From the NCBI GenBank assembly GCA_051880395.1, contig JBJENW010000133.1:1-64000 (forward strand): 64,000 nucleotides of DNA, read 5' to 3'. Numbering within the stretch: the stretch's first letter is position 1; every line of letters starts with the position of its first letter. The notes beneath the pieces were generated by a model. That model did no database searches, was not told where the DNA came from, and saw nothing but the letters and a program-made list of their open reading frames with translations. The DNA comes from JBJENW01 sp051880395. Lineage in GTDB: Bacteria; Bacillota; Clostridia; Lachnospirales; Lachnospiraceae. The position numbers and the translations under genes were made by a program. Of the stretch, positions 1 to 7,560 are shown in pieces.

Positions 1-360
1 TATTTCCAATACGGACGTTTCGCAGCACGGCTGGTATCCCTGCAAAAAACACGGCGGCTGTTTCCAAAGTGGCTTTGACAGAAATGTTAGTGAGTTCGGA
101 CGGGTGGGATTGTGATGCCTTTGCTGTTTTTCGGTCGGCGGACCGGCTGTGCAAAATTGTACGCGGAAGAAAGAATCCGCTCTTGATTCTTCCTTCCGCG
201 TACAATTTTGTGCAGACTGTCCGACATTCGAAAAACAGCAAAAATAAAGCATCACAATCCCGCCCGTCCGAACTCGACTTCATTCCTGTCTAGCCACTTT
301 GGAAACAGCCGCCCCCTGTGCGCATGACCCGCCAAATTCCGGAAACGTCCCCCATAGGAA
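1..360. repeat. Long palindromic element A (left end cut by window)
   Basis: An imperfect inverted repeat whose main arms run about 53-181 and 184-313. The arms match over most of their length, for example GGCGGCTGTTTCCAAAGTGG at 53-72 and its complement ending at 313. The tip lies near 183, inside an ATTC-rich loop. Outside the arms both ends carry GGACGTTTC-type motifs, at 12-22 and, inverted, at 341-350. The left end is clearly related to element F near 34320: both read GTTTCGCA, then a GC-rich block, then ATC-C-CTGC and a run of A. No coding signal or transposase is visible. It lies directly 3' of the nucleotidyltransferase gene, so the end of that transcript would fold into a very long hairpin. 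Termination or RNA stabilisation is inference. Confidence 0.8.
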
Positions 361-400
361 TCAAAACTCCCCATGCCTTTCGGCATGAGGAGCCATTTTC

Positions 401-1309
401 TTATGCGTATAATTTTTTCTTGTAGACACCTTTTTCTACCAGTTCGGCAAAAGATTTCATCACGATTTCTTTGTCCGCTTTGTATGTGACACCAAACCAC
501 TTGTCAGAGACATCCAAGACACTGACTTCCGCTTTGCCCGCTTGCAGCATCTCGCCAACAACGGTCGGCAGAAGGTATTCTGCTTTCATCTCGTTTCCTT
601 CAATGTGATCTAAGAAATCCGGGAATCCAGCTTCTAACTCGTCTAAAATTTCTGGTGTAAATCCCCACATATTCATGGAAACCGGCGTATCAAACGAAAT
701 CTCTCCGTTTGGAGTGATCGCAACGCCGTCACCTTTTGCAATATCCTGTGTCTCTACGATGCTGGTGAGCTTACCGTTTTCCACAGAGCAGACACCACGC
801 GTAACCGTTCCATTATCACTCAATGTATTCCCTACGCGGAATCCTGCCATACAGAACTGCAGTTTTCCGTTTGATGCAGGTGGATTGACCAAGAACTCAT
901 GAATTTTCACAAATCCCTCTTTGCCGTAATAATCATCGGCATTGATCACTGCAAACGGTTCGTTCACGACACCTTTACAAGCAAGAATCGCCTGTGCTGT
1001 CCCCCAAGGTTTTGTCCGTCCGTCCGGTACGCTGTATCCAGCCGGAAGTGCCTCCATATCCTGAAAAACATAATCCACTTCAATAAAGTCTTCAAATCGA
1101 GTTCCGATTGCTTCACGAAATGCCGCTTCAATGTCTTTTCGGATAATAAACACTACTTTGTCAAACCCTGCTTCCTTCGCATCAAACACAGAATAGTCCA
1201 GAATGATCTCACCACTCGGTCCTAACTTCTCAATCTGCTTGATGCCGCCAAAACGGCTGCCCATTCCAGCCGCCATAATTACCAATGTTGTCTTCATTTT
1301 CTCGCTCAT
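401..1309 (-). CDS. NTP_transferase-family sugar nucleotidyltransferase-like protein
   Basis: A 302-residue protein of the nucleotidyltransferase (NDP-sugar pyrophosphorylase) fold. Residues about 7-25 hold the nucleotide-binding signature MAAGMGSRFGGIKQ, which resembles the GxGxRxxxxxK loop of sugar-1-phosphate nucleotidyltransferases. NADDYYG near residue 122 fits the metal/substrate Asp motif. The family activates sugar phosphates with an NTP, but the substrate cannot be read from sequence. No hexapeptide acyltransferase tail is present. It is a single-gene unit with its own promoter at 1459-1487 and a leader of about 150 nt containing a 9-bp hairpin. The downstream side is long palindrome A. 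Starting at residue 5 (MKTTLV) would also be possible. Confidence 0.8.
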   Translation of the reverse strand: MSEKMKTTLVIMAAGMGSRFGGIKQIEKLGPSGEIILDYSVFDAKEAGFDKVVFIIRKDIEAAFREAIGTRFEDFIEVDYVFQDMEALPAGYSVPDGRTKPWGTAQAILACKGVVNEPFAVINADDYYGKEGFVKIHEFLVNPPASNGKLQFCMAGFRVGNTLSDNGTVTRGVCSVENGKLTSIVETQDIAKGDGVAITPNGEISFDTPVSMNMWGFTPEILDELEAGFPDFLDHIEGNEMKAEYLLPTVVGEMLQAGKAEVSVLDVSDKWFGVTYKADKEIVMKSFAELVEKGVYKKKLYA

Positions 1310-1401
1310 AAAACAAAATCACCTTTCTTAACCTTACTTCTCCCTTTTCAGCCACTAACTAGTGGATATTTCTCTCTTCTATAAAGATATGTTTTTTCTC
1401 T

Positions 1402-1424
1402 GGAAAAGGACGACTTCCTTTTCC
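1402..1424 (-). promoter_or_regulatory. Leader hairpin of nucleotidyltransferase gene
   Basis: A perfect 9-bp stem (GGAAAAGGA / TCCTTTTCC) with a 5-nt loop lies between the promoter at 1459-1487 and the start codon at 1309. It is not followed by a T run on either strand, so it is not an obvious terminator. A role in mRNA stability or control is only a suggestion. Confidence 0.4.
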
Positions 1425-1458
1425 GATTTCTCTGACGAATTATATGTAAATCAGTATT

Positions 1459-1487
1459 AGTATATCGAATTAGAACCCAAAAATCAA
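1459..1487 (-). promoter_or_regulatory. Sigma-A promoter for the nucleotidyltransferase gene
   Basis: Read on the minus strand, -35 TTGATT (1482-1487) and -10 TATACT (1459-1464) are separated by 17 nt. The -35 abuts the stop codon of the upstream PFL gene, so the nucleotidyltransferase can be expressed independently of that run. Confidence 0.6.
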
Positions 1488-2852
1488 CTAGTTTTTAAAA
1501 CTGTGGATCGGTGCCGGGATTCGACCGCCTCTGTTTACAAAGGCATCACAAGAATATTGGTTTACCGGCATGATTGGCGCATATCCGAGCAGACCGCCGA
1601 ATTCGGCTTTCTCACCCACACCTTTTCCGATCACCGGAATCAAACGAACAGCTGTCGTCTTCTGGTTGACCATTCCGATTGCCATTTCATCTGCAATGAT
1701 ACCGGAAATCGTCGTAGCCTTGGTATCTCCCGGAATTGCGATCATGTCAAGTCCCACGGAGCAGACGCAGGTCATTGCCTCTAATTTTTCCAATGAGATC
1801 GCGCCGATTTCTGCTGCATCGATCATCCGTTGATCCTCACTGACAGGAATGAATGCACCGCTTAATCCACCGACATAGGAAGATGCCATTACGCCGCCTT
1901 TTTTCACCTGATCATTCAACAATGCAAGCGCAGCTGTCGTTCCAGGTGCACCGGCGTATTCCAGACCGATCTCTTCTAAAATCTGTGCGACACTGTCACC
2001 TCTTGCCGGAGTCGGAGCCAGAGATAAATCTACAATACCAAACGGGATTCCCAAGCGTTTGGATGCTTCCTGTGCCACTAACTGACCAACACGTGTGACT
2101 TTAAACGCTGTCTTTTTGATCGTCTCGCAGAGAACTTCGAAATTCTCTCCTCGAACGCTTTCCAATGCTGTCTTTACCACACCCGGACCGCTGACTCCGA
2201 CATTGATGATCGCATCTGCTTCTGTCACGCCGTGGAAGGCACCTGCCATGAACGGATTATCATCCGGTGCATTACAGAATACCACTAATTTCGCACATCC
2301 GATGGAATCCTGATCTTTTGTCAGTTCTGCTGCCTCTTTTACGATATCACCCATCAGACGTACCGCGTCCATGTTGATTCCGGTCTTTGTAGAGCCGACA
2401 TTGACAGAACTGCAGACATTTTCTGTGCAGGCAAGTGCTTTCGGAATCGAATGGATCAACAATTCCTCACTTGGTGTCATACCTTTAGAAACAAGCGCGG
2501 AAAAACCACCAATGAAATTAACTCCGACTGTATGTGCTGCTTCATCCAATGTCTTTGCCAGTTCTACATAATCATCCGGTGTTTTGCAGGCAGATGCGCC
2601 GACAAGCGCGATCGGTGTAACGGAGATTCTTTTATGTACGATCGGAATCCGATAATTATTTTCGATTTCCTGCCCGACTGCTACCAGATCTTTTGCCTTT
2701 GTTGTGATCTTGTTATAAATATTTTTCTTTAATGTTTCAAGATCAGAGTCGATACAATCCAGCAGGCTGATTCCCATCGTAATTGTCCGGACATCCAGAT
2801 TCTCCTCTTCGACCATCTTATTTGTTTCATTTACTTCTAAAATGTTTATCAT
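1488..2852 (-). CDS. PFL family (UPF0210 / DUF711) protein
   Basis: 454 residues, the usual length of UPF0210 proteins, which have a pyruvate-formate-lyase-like barrel and no proven biochemical role. Recognisable stretches are VRTITMGISLLDC near the N-terminus, GGFSALVSKGMTPSE, NVCSSVNVGSTKTGINMDAV, and GLDMIAIPGDT near the C-terminus. The ATG at 2852 is 36 nt downstream of the ACT-domain gene. Family knowledge: UPF0210 and UPF0237 (ACT) genes are usually neighbours in Firmicutes and archaea, which suggests that the ACT protein senses a ligand for, or partners with, the PFL-like enzyme. No glycyl radical motif of true PFL is evident. Confidence 0.9.
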   Translation of the reverse strand: MINILEVNETNKMVEEENLDVRTITMGISLLDCIDSDLETLKKNIYNKITTKAKDLVAVGQEIENNYRIPIVHKRISVTPIALVGASACKTPDDYVELAKTLDEAAHTVGVNFIGGFSALVSKGMTPSEELLIHSIPKALACTENVCSSVNVGSTKTGINMDAVRLMGDIVKEAAELTKDQDSIGCAKLVVFCNAPDDNPFMAGAFHGVTEADAIINVGVSGPGVVKTALESVRGENFEVLCETIKKTAFKVTRVGQLVAQEASKRLGIPFGIVDLSLAPTPARGDSVAQILEEIGLEYAGAPGTTAALALLNDQVKKGGVMASSYVGGLSGAFIPVSEDQRMIDAAEIGAISLEKLEAMTCVCSVGLDMIAIPGDTKATTISGIIADEMAIGMVNQKTTAVRLIPVIGKGVGEKAEFGGLLGYAPIMPVNQYSCDAFVNRGGRIPAPIHSFKN

Positions 2853-2888
2853 TTTACTTTCTCCTACTTTATTTTCTTTTCCACCTGA

Positions 2889-3173
2889 TTAGATTCGATG
2901 CATTTTTTCAAAGATCTCGGAATGCTGACATTTGATCGAAACGCCAATTTCTTCCCCGAGTTTTTCTAATTCATTCGAACAATCTGCAAATTTTTCATTT
3001 GATGTGCTCATATCAACGATCATCATCATGTTAAAATATCCCTGCAGAATGGTCTGTGTAATATCTAACACGTTAATCTTGTGATCTGCCAGATAGGTGC
3101 AAACCTTTGCAATGATACCAACCGTATCTTTTCCTACTACAGTGATAATGATTTTGTCTGTTTTCTTTTCCAT
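2889..3173 (-). CDS. ACT domain protein (UPF0237)
   Basis: A 94-residue stand-alone ACT domain. The N-terminus KIIITVVGKDTVGIIAKVC is the typical first strand and helix of the ACT fold, with the GxxG-like turn where amino acids bind. The predicted pattern is beta-alpha-beta-beta-alpha-beta. It probably forms dimers that sense a small ligand, by family knowledge. It is the first half of the conserved ACT + PFL (UPF0210) pair and lies 34 nt after the MBL-fold hydrolase, so it is probably co-transcribed with both. The ligand is unknown. Confidence 0.88.
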   Translation of the reverse strand: MEKKTDKIIITVVGKDTVGIIAKVCTYLADHKINVLDITQTILQGYFNMMMIVDMSTSNEKFADCSNELEKLGEEIGVSIKCQHSEIFEKMHRI

Positions 3174-3207
3174 GTTTGTTTCTCCTCAATTTCTTCTTTT
3201 TTTGCGC

Positions 3208-4005
3208 CTATGCGCAGAATATTTCTGAGACGGCATCCCGTCTAGCTACCTTGATTGGAAAATCATTTCCTTTGTAGGGATTGTCTCCCATTGTAATTTC
3301 CAAACGAACCGTTTCATATGCCAGTTCCGCATAATTGTTTTCTTGACTCAGATGCCCTAAAATAACTGTTTTCATATCATCATGTAATACTTTTCCAAGA
3401 AGCTGACCGGACAATTCATTGGATAAATGTCCTTTGTCTCCTAAAATACGCTGTTTTAACGGATAGGGATATCTGCCGACCTGTAACATATGTATATCGT
3501 GGTTCGCCTCTAACAATAATACATCGAGATGCTGTAGTTTGTCTACAATATATTCATCATATTTTCCTAAATCTGTGATCACACCGATTGATTTTCCCGG
3601 CTGACGCATAATATATGCCACCGGATCGGCTGCATCATGAGAAATCCGGATCGGCTCTATTTCCATATCTCCGATGGAAAACGGCCGGTCCGGTTCGATC
3701 ACGCGGAATAAATCTTCTTCGATCTTTCCAACGGATTTTGTATGAAGAATGGCATTTTTTGTTTTTTCTGTCGCGTAGATCGGAAGTCCATATCTGCGCG
3801 CAAGAACACCCAGACCACCGATGTGGTCTGCGTGTTCATGTGTGATCAGGATTCCATCCATTTCATTTGTCTTTAAACCGATGGAATTTAAACCATTTTC
3901 AATTCTCTTTCCACTGATTCCCGCATCGATGATGACATGATGCGCCTGTGTTCCTACGTAGATGCAGTTTCCACTGCTTCCACTTGCTATACTGCATAAT
4001 TCCAT
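3208..4005 (-). CDS. MBL-fold metallo-hydrolase, WalJ/YycJ-like
   Basis: 265 residues. The metal-binding motif THEHADH (near residue 56) and a later DAADP segment fit the beta-lactamase fold, and the start ELCSIASGSSGNCIYVG is characteristic of the YycJ/WalJ group of putative 5'-exonuclease-like hydrolases. Family knowledge: WalJ is often linked to the WalRK cell-wall system and DNA replication/repair, but no walRK genes are present here. The start codon lies 1 nt past the FtsA-like stop codon, indicating translational coupling. Neighbours are the FtsA-like gene upstream and the ACT/PFL pair downstream. Confidence 0.85.
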   Translation of the reverse strand: MELCSIASGSSGNCIYVGTQAHHVIIDAGISGKRIENGLNSIGLKTNEMDGILITHEHADHIGGLGVLARRYGLPIYATEKTKNAILHTKSVGKIEEDLFRVIEPDRPFSIGDMEIEPIRISHDAADPVAYIMRQPGKSIGVITDLGKYDEYIVDKLQHLDVLLLEANHDIHMLQVGRYPYPLKQRILGDKGHLSNELSGQLLGKVLHDDMKTVILGHLSQENNYAELAYETVRLEITMGDNPYKGNDFPIKVARRDAVSEIFCA

Positions 4006-4006
4006 A

Positions 4007-6922
4007 TTAATTCTCTTTCCAATAAACTTCTATACGATCATCCTGTTTTAATTTTTGGGAGAACTGTGCGTCCACCCCGTTGATTTTTGTAATAACGGCA
4101 CGTCCACGGCTGTCTGAGAGATCAAAATCAAAAAACTGGAAGATATCCACAAAGATATACTCTCTTTTCCCTGTCAACGTGATCGGTTTCTGATTTACCA
4201 GCACACAGAGTTCTTTCTTTGCCAAAAGTTCCTCCTGTGTTTCTTCTGTTATCTCTTTTTCATCGGCATATGCGTCCTCATCTGCAAGATCATCCGCTTC
4301 AAGCGCTTCTTCCTCTGCATATTTTTCTTCTTGATCATCCGCGATCGTCTCTGCATATTCCTCTTCAAAGTCGGCCGTCAACAGATCCTCCTCATCTCCT
4401 TTGAAATCATCTGCTTCCAATTCTGGCTCATCTTCCTCAAAATCATCTGCATCCAATTCCGTCTCACCTTCCTCAAAATCGTCTGCTTCTGGTTCTGGCT
4501 CATCTACTTCAAAATTGTCTGCTTCTGGTTCGTCTGCTTCAAAATCATCTACTTCCGGCTCTGGCTCGTCTGCTTCAAAACCTTCTGCTTCTAATTCTGG
4601 CTCGTCTGCTTCAAAATCATCTGCTTCCGGTTCTGGCTCGTCTGCTTCAAGATCATCCACTTCCGGCTCTGGCTCGTCAAATTCCGTTTCTTCCGGTGTC
4701 ACAAACGTAAAGGTTGGATTGAGATCAAGTTTTTCCTCTTCGTCCAACACATCCTGTTCGTCTTCGAGCGCATCCAAACACCTTAATTCATCGTCTGTCT
4801 GCGGCTCTTCTTCGTAATCTTCGATCACTGGTTTTTTATGCGCTTTTGCCTGCTCGCTTTCTTCCTCTGCTTTATTCATCTCATCCACATACCTTCCGAG
4901 TTCCTCTAACTCATCGGCATATGTTTCAAATGTATCTTTTTTGTTTTCAGACGAATCCACATATTCCACCGGATCTTCAATATCACCTAACTCTTCTAAT
5001 GCTTCCTGTTCTTCTTCCGGAAGGTCTGCCATCAGATCTTCCATCTCTTTCATCTGACGTTTTGCACCAGCTCCGATATGTTTCTCCTGTTCATCTTTTT
5101 CTTCTTCGCTTCGAAGGATATCCTGAGATGTCTGATGTGTCTGCGCATCGTCTGTCCCTGTTTCTTCTTTTTGAACGGTCCATTCTACTGTAAAGTTTTC
5201 ATACACCAGCGCCTGCGTCGTCACCTGCTCGTTATTCACATAAATCGGCTGTTTGCGGTCAATTTTTACATCCATAAATTCCGCCAGCTGACTGATGGTA
5301 TAATAATTGCGGGATTCGATGACATCCCCGTCCTGAATCTCATAAAACGGCGGCTCTAAGGTTCCGTTTACTTCCATAAATTTCGGGCAGTTGATCACTT
5401 TTCCATTGACGATAAAGCGTGCCATGCAGCTACTGTATTCATTCAGATCCTCGATCGTACATTTTGCCGGCTCACCTGCGGTAGACGGCTCCATGGTAAT
5501 ATAACTGTTTGGCTCTAGCGGCTCACTGATGCTGACGGTGTTTCCGTTTACTTTTACAACCGCAGATTCTCCTACTTCTCCGCGAACGATACGCTTCTTG
5601 CCGTTTACAGTGAACGTCAATGCCTTTCCGCTTCTCGGGAAAAGCTGGTCATTCGGGAATCCTGCTTCCATCGCTGCATCCACGATCGTCAATTTATTGT
5701 TATCATACAGTTTCACACGTTCTCCATTAAAATGAACCATGATAAAGTTGTTCTTCTGCTCATAATAATTCAGGCAGATTCCAATCGGTGTGACAAGCAG
5801 TGGATCTTTTTCAATGTCCTCCTGCTCAAATTCCACCTCTTGCAGAACCTCTTCCCCTCGCAGTGCGACACGCTCATGCGGCAGATCGAGCTTGTCCGCC
5901 AGTTTTTCTGTAAAGCCGTGCACCTTTCCACCACCGCCAACAACGAAGGTCGCTGCCACAGTGGAATCTCCGTTTAACTCGCGGATGCGATCCGCTACAG
6001 CCGTCGTGATTTTTTCTACCACCGGATCAAGCATATCCCAGATTTCTTTTGCCGGTACTTTATGTACGATTCCCATGATGTCTTTGTACTCTACTTCCTC
6101 AAAAACACCGGAATCCATTTTGATCTTCTCGGCCGTCTTAAAATCAACCAACAGACTCTGTACGATCAGCTCGGTCACTTCATCCCCCGCATATGGGATC
6201 ATACCATATGCGATGATACTGCCGTCGCGTGTAATGGAAATATCCGATGTACCGGCACCAACATCCACCAGTGCCAGATTCAACATACGAAAGCTCTCCG
6301 GAATGGCGATATTGATCGCCGCGATCGGCTCTAACGTCAGGTTTGCAACCTCTAGTCCCGCTTTTGCAACTGCTGCATACAGACCGTCTACAACATCTTC
6401 CGGTAAAAACGTTACGATAATATCCTCTGCGATCTTCTCTGCTTTGTGGCTCTCGATACTGATAAAATGTTCATCATTCAGATAATATTTGACGACAGAA
6501 TATCCGACACAGTAAAACCGATAGCGCGTATCGTTTTTCTCCTGCAGAATTTTCTGTGCCTGCTCGATTCCTAATAAATCCATCGTATGAATCTGCTCCG
6601 CAGTGACAACCGTCTCCTCCGGGAAATTCATCTCAACAGTCGTTGTGACTGTTTTCAGCACACGACCGGCTGCTGCGATACAAACCTCTTTTAAATCGTC
6701 CCCGGTCTGCTCCTGCAGTTGTTCTTTTACCACACGAATGGTATCACCGACTTTTCCGATATCGTGAATCTGTCCATCGAGCATTGCCCGTGTTTTGTGC
6801 TGGCGGATATACTGTGCCATCACATAAAAACGGTCCTCTTCCTCATCCTTATACCCTACAGTTCCTACTACATTTCTCGTTCCAATGTCAAGTCCAAATA
6901 CCAGGTTGTTTTCTTTCTCCAT
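4007..6922 (-). CDS. FtsA-like actin-fold ATPase with acidic repeat tail
   Basis: A 971-residue protein. Residues about 8-400 match the FtsA/PilM actin-like ATPase group, with phosphate-1 loop FGLDIGTRNVVG, phosphate-2 loop LVDVGAGTSDISI and the adenosine motif FVVGGGGKVHGF. Residues about 400-600 contain beta-rich domains with repeated xxVNGK-type strands. From about 640 the chain is very acidic, with about eight 12-residue repeats of the type DEPEPEADDFEA at roughly 770-870. The last 65 residues form another small beta-rich domain. Classical FtsA is about 420 residues, so this is a large clostridial variant and not necessarily the divisome FtsA. No C-terminal membrane-targeting amphipathic helix is evident. 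A good ribosome site (GGGGGAGA) precedes the ATG. coaE is 24 nt upstream. Confidence 0.78.
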   Translation of the reverse strand: MEKENNLVFGLDIGTRNVVGTVGYKDEEEDRFYVMAQYIRQHKTRAMLDGQIHDIGKVGDTIRVVKEQLQEQTGDDLKEVCIAAAGRVLKTVTTTVEMNFPEETVVTAEQIHTMDLLGIEQAQKILQEKNDTRYRFYCVGYSVVKYYLNDEHFISIESHKAEKIAEDIIVTFLPEDVVDGLYAAVAKAGLEVANLTLEPIAAINIAIPESFRMLNLALVDVGAGTSDISITRDGSIIAYGMIPYAGDEVTELIVQSLLVDFKTAEKIKMDSGVFEEVEYKDIMGIVHKVPAKEIWDMLDPVVEKITTAVADRIRELNGDSTVAATFVVGGGGKVHGFTEKLADKLDLPHERVALRGEEVLQEVEFEQEDIEKDPLLVTPIGICLNYYEQKNNFIMVHFNGERVKLYDNNKLTIVDAAMEAGFPNDQLFPRSGKALTFTVNGKKRIVRGEVGESAVVKVNGNTVSISEPLEPNSYITMEPSTAGEPAKCTIEDLNEYSSCMARFIVNGKVINCPKFMEVNGTLEPPFYEIQDGDVIESRNYYTISQLAEFMDVKIDRKQPIYVNNEQVTTQALVYENFTVEWTVQKEETGTDDAQTHQTSQDILRSEEEKDEQEKHIGAGAKRQMKEMEDLMADLPEEEQEALEELGDIEDPVEYVDSSENKKDTFETYADELEELGRYVDEMNKAEEESEQAKAHKKPVIEDYEEEPQTDDELRCLDALEDEQDVLDEEEKLDLNPTFTFVTPEETEFDEPEPEVDDLEADEPEPEADDFEADEPELEAEGFEADEPEPEVDDFEADEPEADNFEVDEPEPEADDFEEGETELDADDFEEDEPELEADDFKGDEEDLLTADFEEEYAETIADDQEEKYAEEEALEADDLADEDAYADEKEITEETQEELLAKKELCVLVNQKPITLTGKREYIFVDIFQFFDFDLSDSRGRAVITKINGVDAQFSQKLKQDDRIEVYWKEN
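4390..4690 (-). repeat. In-frame 36-bp acidic tandem repeats
   Basis: About eight degenerate 36-bp units inside the FtsA-like gene, encoding 12-residue blocks rich in Asp, Glu and Pro (for example DEPEPEADDFEA, DEPELEAEGFEA). One unit is shortened to 10 residues, a sign of past in-frame slippage or recombination. Copy number may vary between strains. Confidence 0.75.
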
Positions 6923-6946
6923 CGTAACGTCTCCCCCTTTTTCTCC

Positions 6947-7552
6947 TTATCCTTCTTGTCCTACGCCAAGCAAACGATTCATCTGCTTATAAGTATCCTC
7001 TAAATCGCCATTATTGTCAATAACTTGTCGACAATACTTTCTATATACTTCCTCATTTAGCTGACTTTGAAAAATCTGACTGATTTTTTCATCGGAATAG
7101 CCGCGATTTTCTTTCAATCGTTTTCTCCGATTCGTCTCACTAGTATAAATATACCACAGTTCGTCACAAATTTCATCGTATTTTTCTTCAATTAAGAGTG
7201 CTGCTTCAAAAATAAAAAAATCATACCGGCCAGATTGTCGTTCCTTTTTTGCTTCCTGCACCACATACTCCTTCACTGCCGGGTGCACGATCGCGTTGAC
7301 CTGCGCTCTTTTTTGTTCATCGGAAAACATCGCTTTTGCCAGTTTCGGGCGGTCAAACCTTCCGTCCGCCTGCAGGACATCTTCCTCGCGAAACAGTGCT
7401 TTTACACGGGTATAGCAGCCTCCCTGCGGCTCCATCAGTTCATGTGCCACCTCATCTGCTAAAAGGATTCTCGCTTTTGCATGTGTGGCTGCATATTGCA
7501 AAATTGCCGTTTTACCGGCTCCTACACCGCCTGTTATGCCTATAAACTTCAT
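6947..7552 (-). CDS. coaE: Dephospho-CoA kinase
   Basis: 201 residues, the normal CoaE length. It catalyses the last step of coenzyme A synthesis, ATP-dependent phosphorylation of the 3'-OH of dephospho-CoA. The Walker A loop GITGGVGAGKT is at residues about 5-15. LLADEVAHEL (near 30) contains the substrate-side Asp, and FIFEAALLIE matches the CoaE core with Asp replaced by Glu-Ala (xxPLLxE in most). The ATG is preceded by GGAGGAAC and lies 8 nt after polA. The polA-coaE order is common in Firmicutes, where DNA polymerase I and CoaE share an operon. Confidence 0.93.
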   Translation of the reverse strand: MKFIGITGGVGAGKTAILQYAATHAKARILLADEVAHELMEPQGGCYTRVKALFREEDVLQADGRFDRPKLAKAMFSDEQKRAQVNAIVHPAVKEYVVQEAKKERQSGRYDFFIFEAALLIEEKYDEICDELWYIYTSETNRRKRLKENRGYSDEKISQIFQSQLNEEVYRKYCRQVIDNNGDLEDTYKQMNRLLGVGQEG

Positions 7553-7560
7553 TGTTCCTC

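Noticed and set aside
69..293. Plus-strand frame of 74 codons in palindrome A
   Set aside because: It spans the hairpin tip, has no ribosome site and would vary with the repeat; better explained as non-coding.
1..360. CRISPR or insertion sequence
   Set aside because: No evenly spaced direct repeats and no transposase in or beside any of the palindromes.
4401..4817. Plus-strand Ser-rich repetitive frame of 138 codons
   Set aside because: It is the antisense image of the acidic repeats; no ribosome site or homologue pattern.
5790..6485. A 231-codon plus-strand open frame rich in Ser and Thr
   Set aside because: It lies opposite the conserved ATPase region of the FtsA-like gene, and its composition mirrors the codon pattern of that gene.
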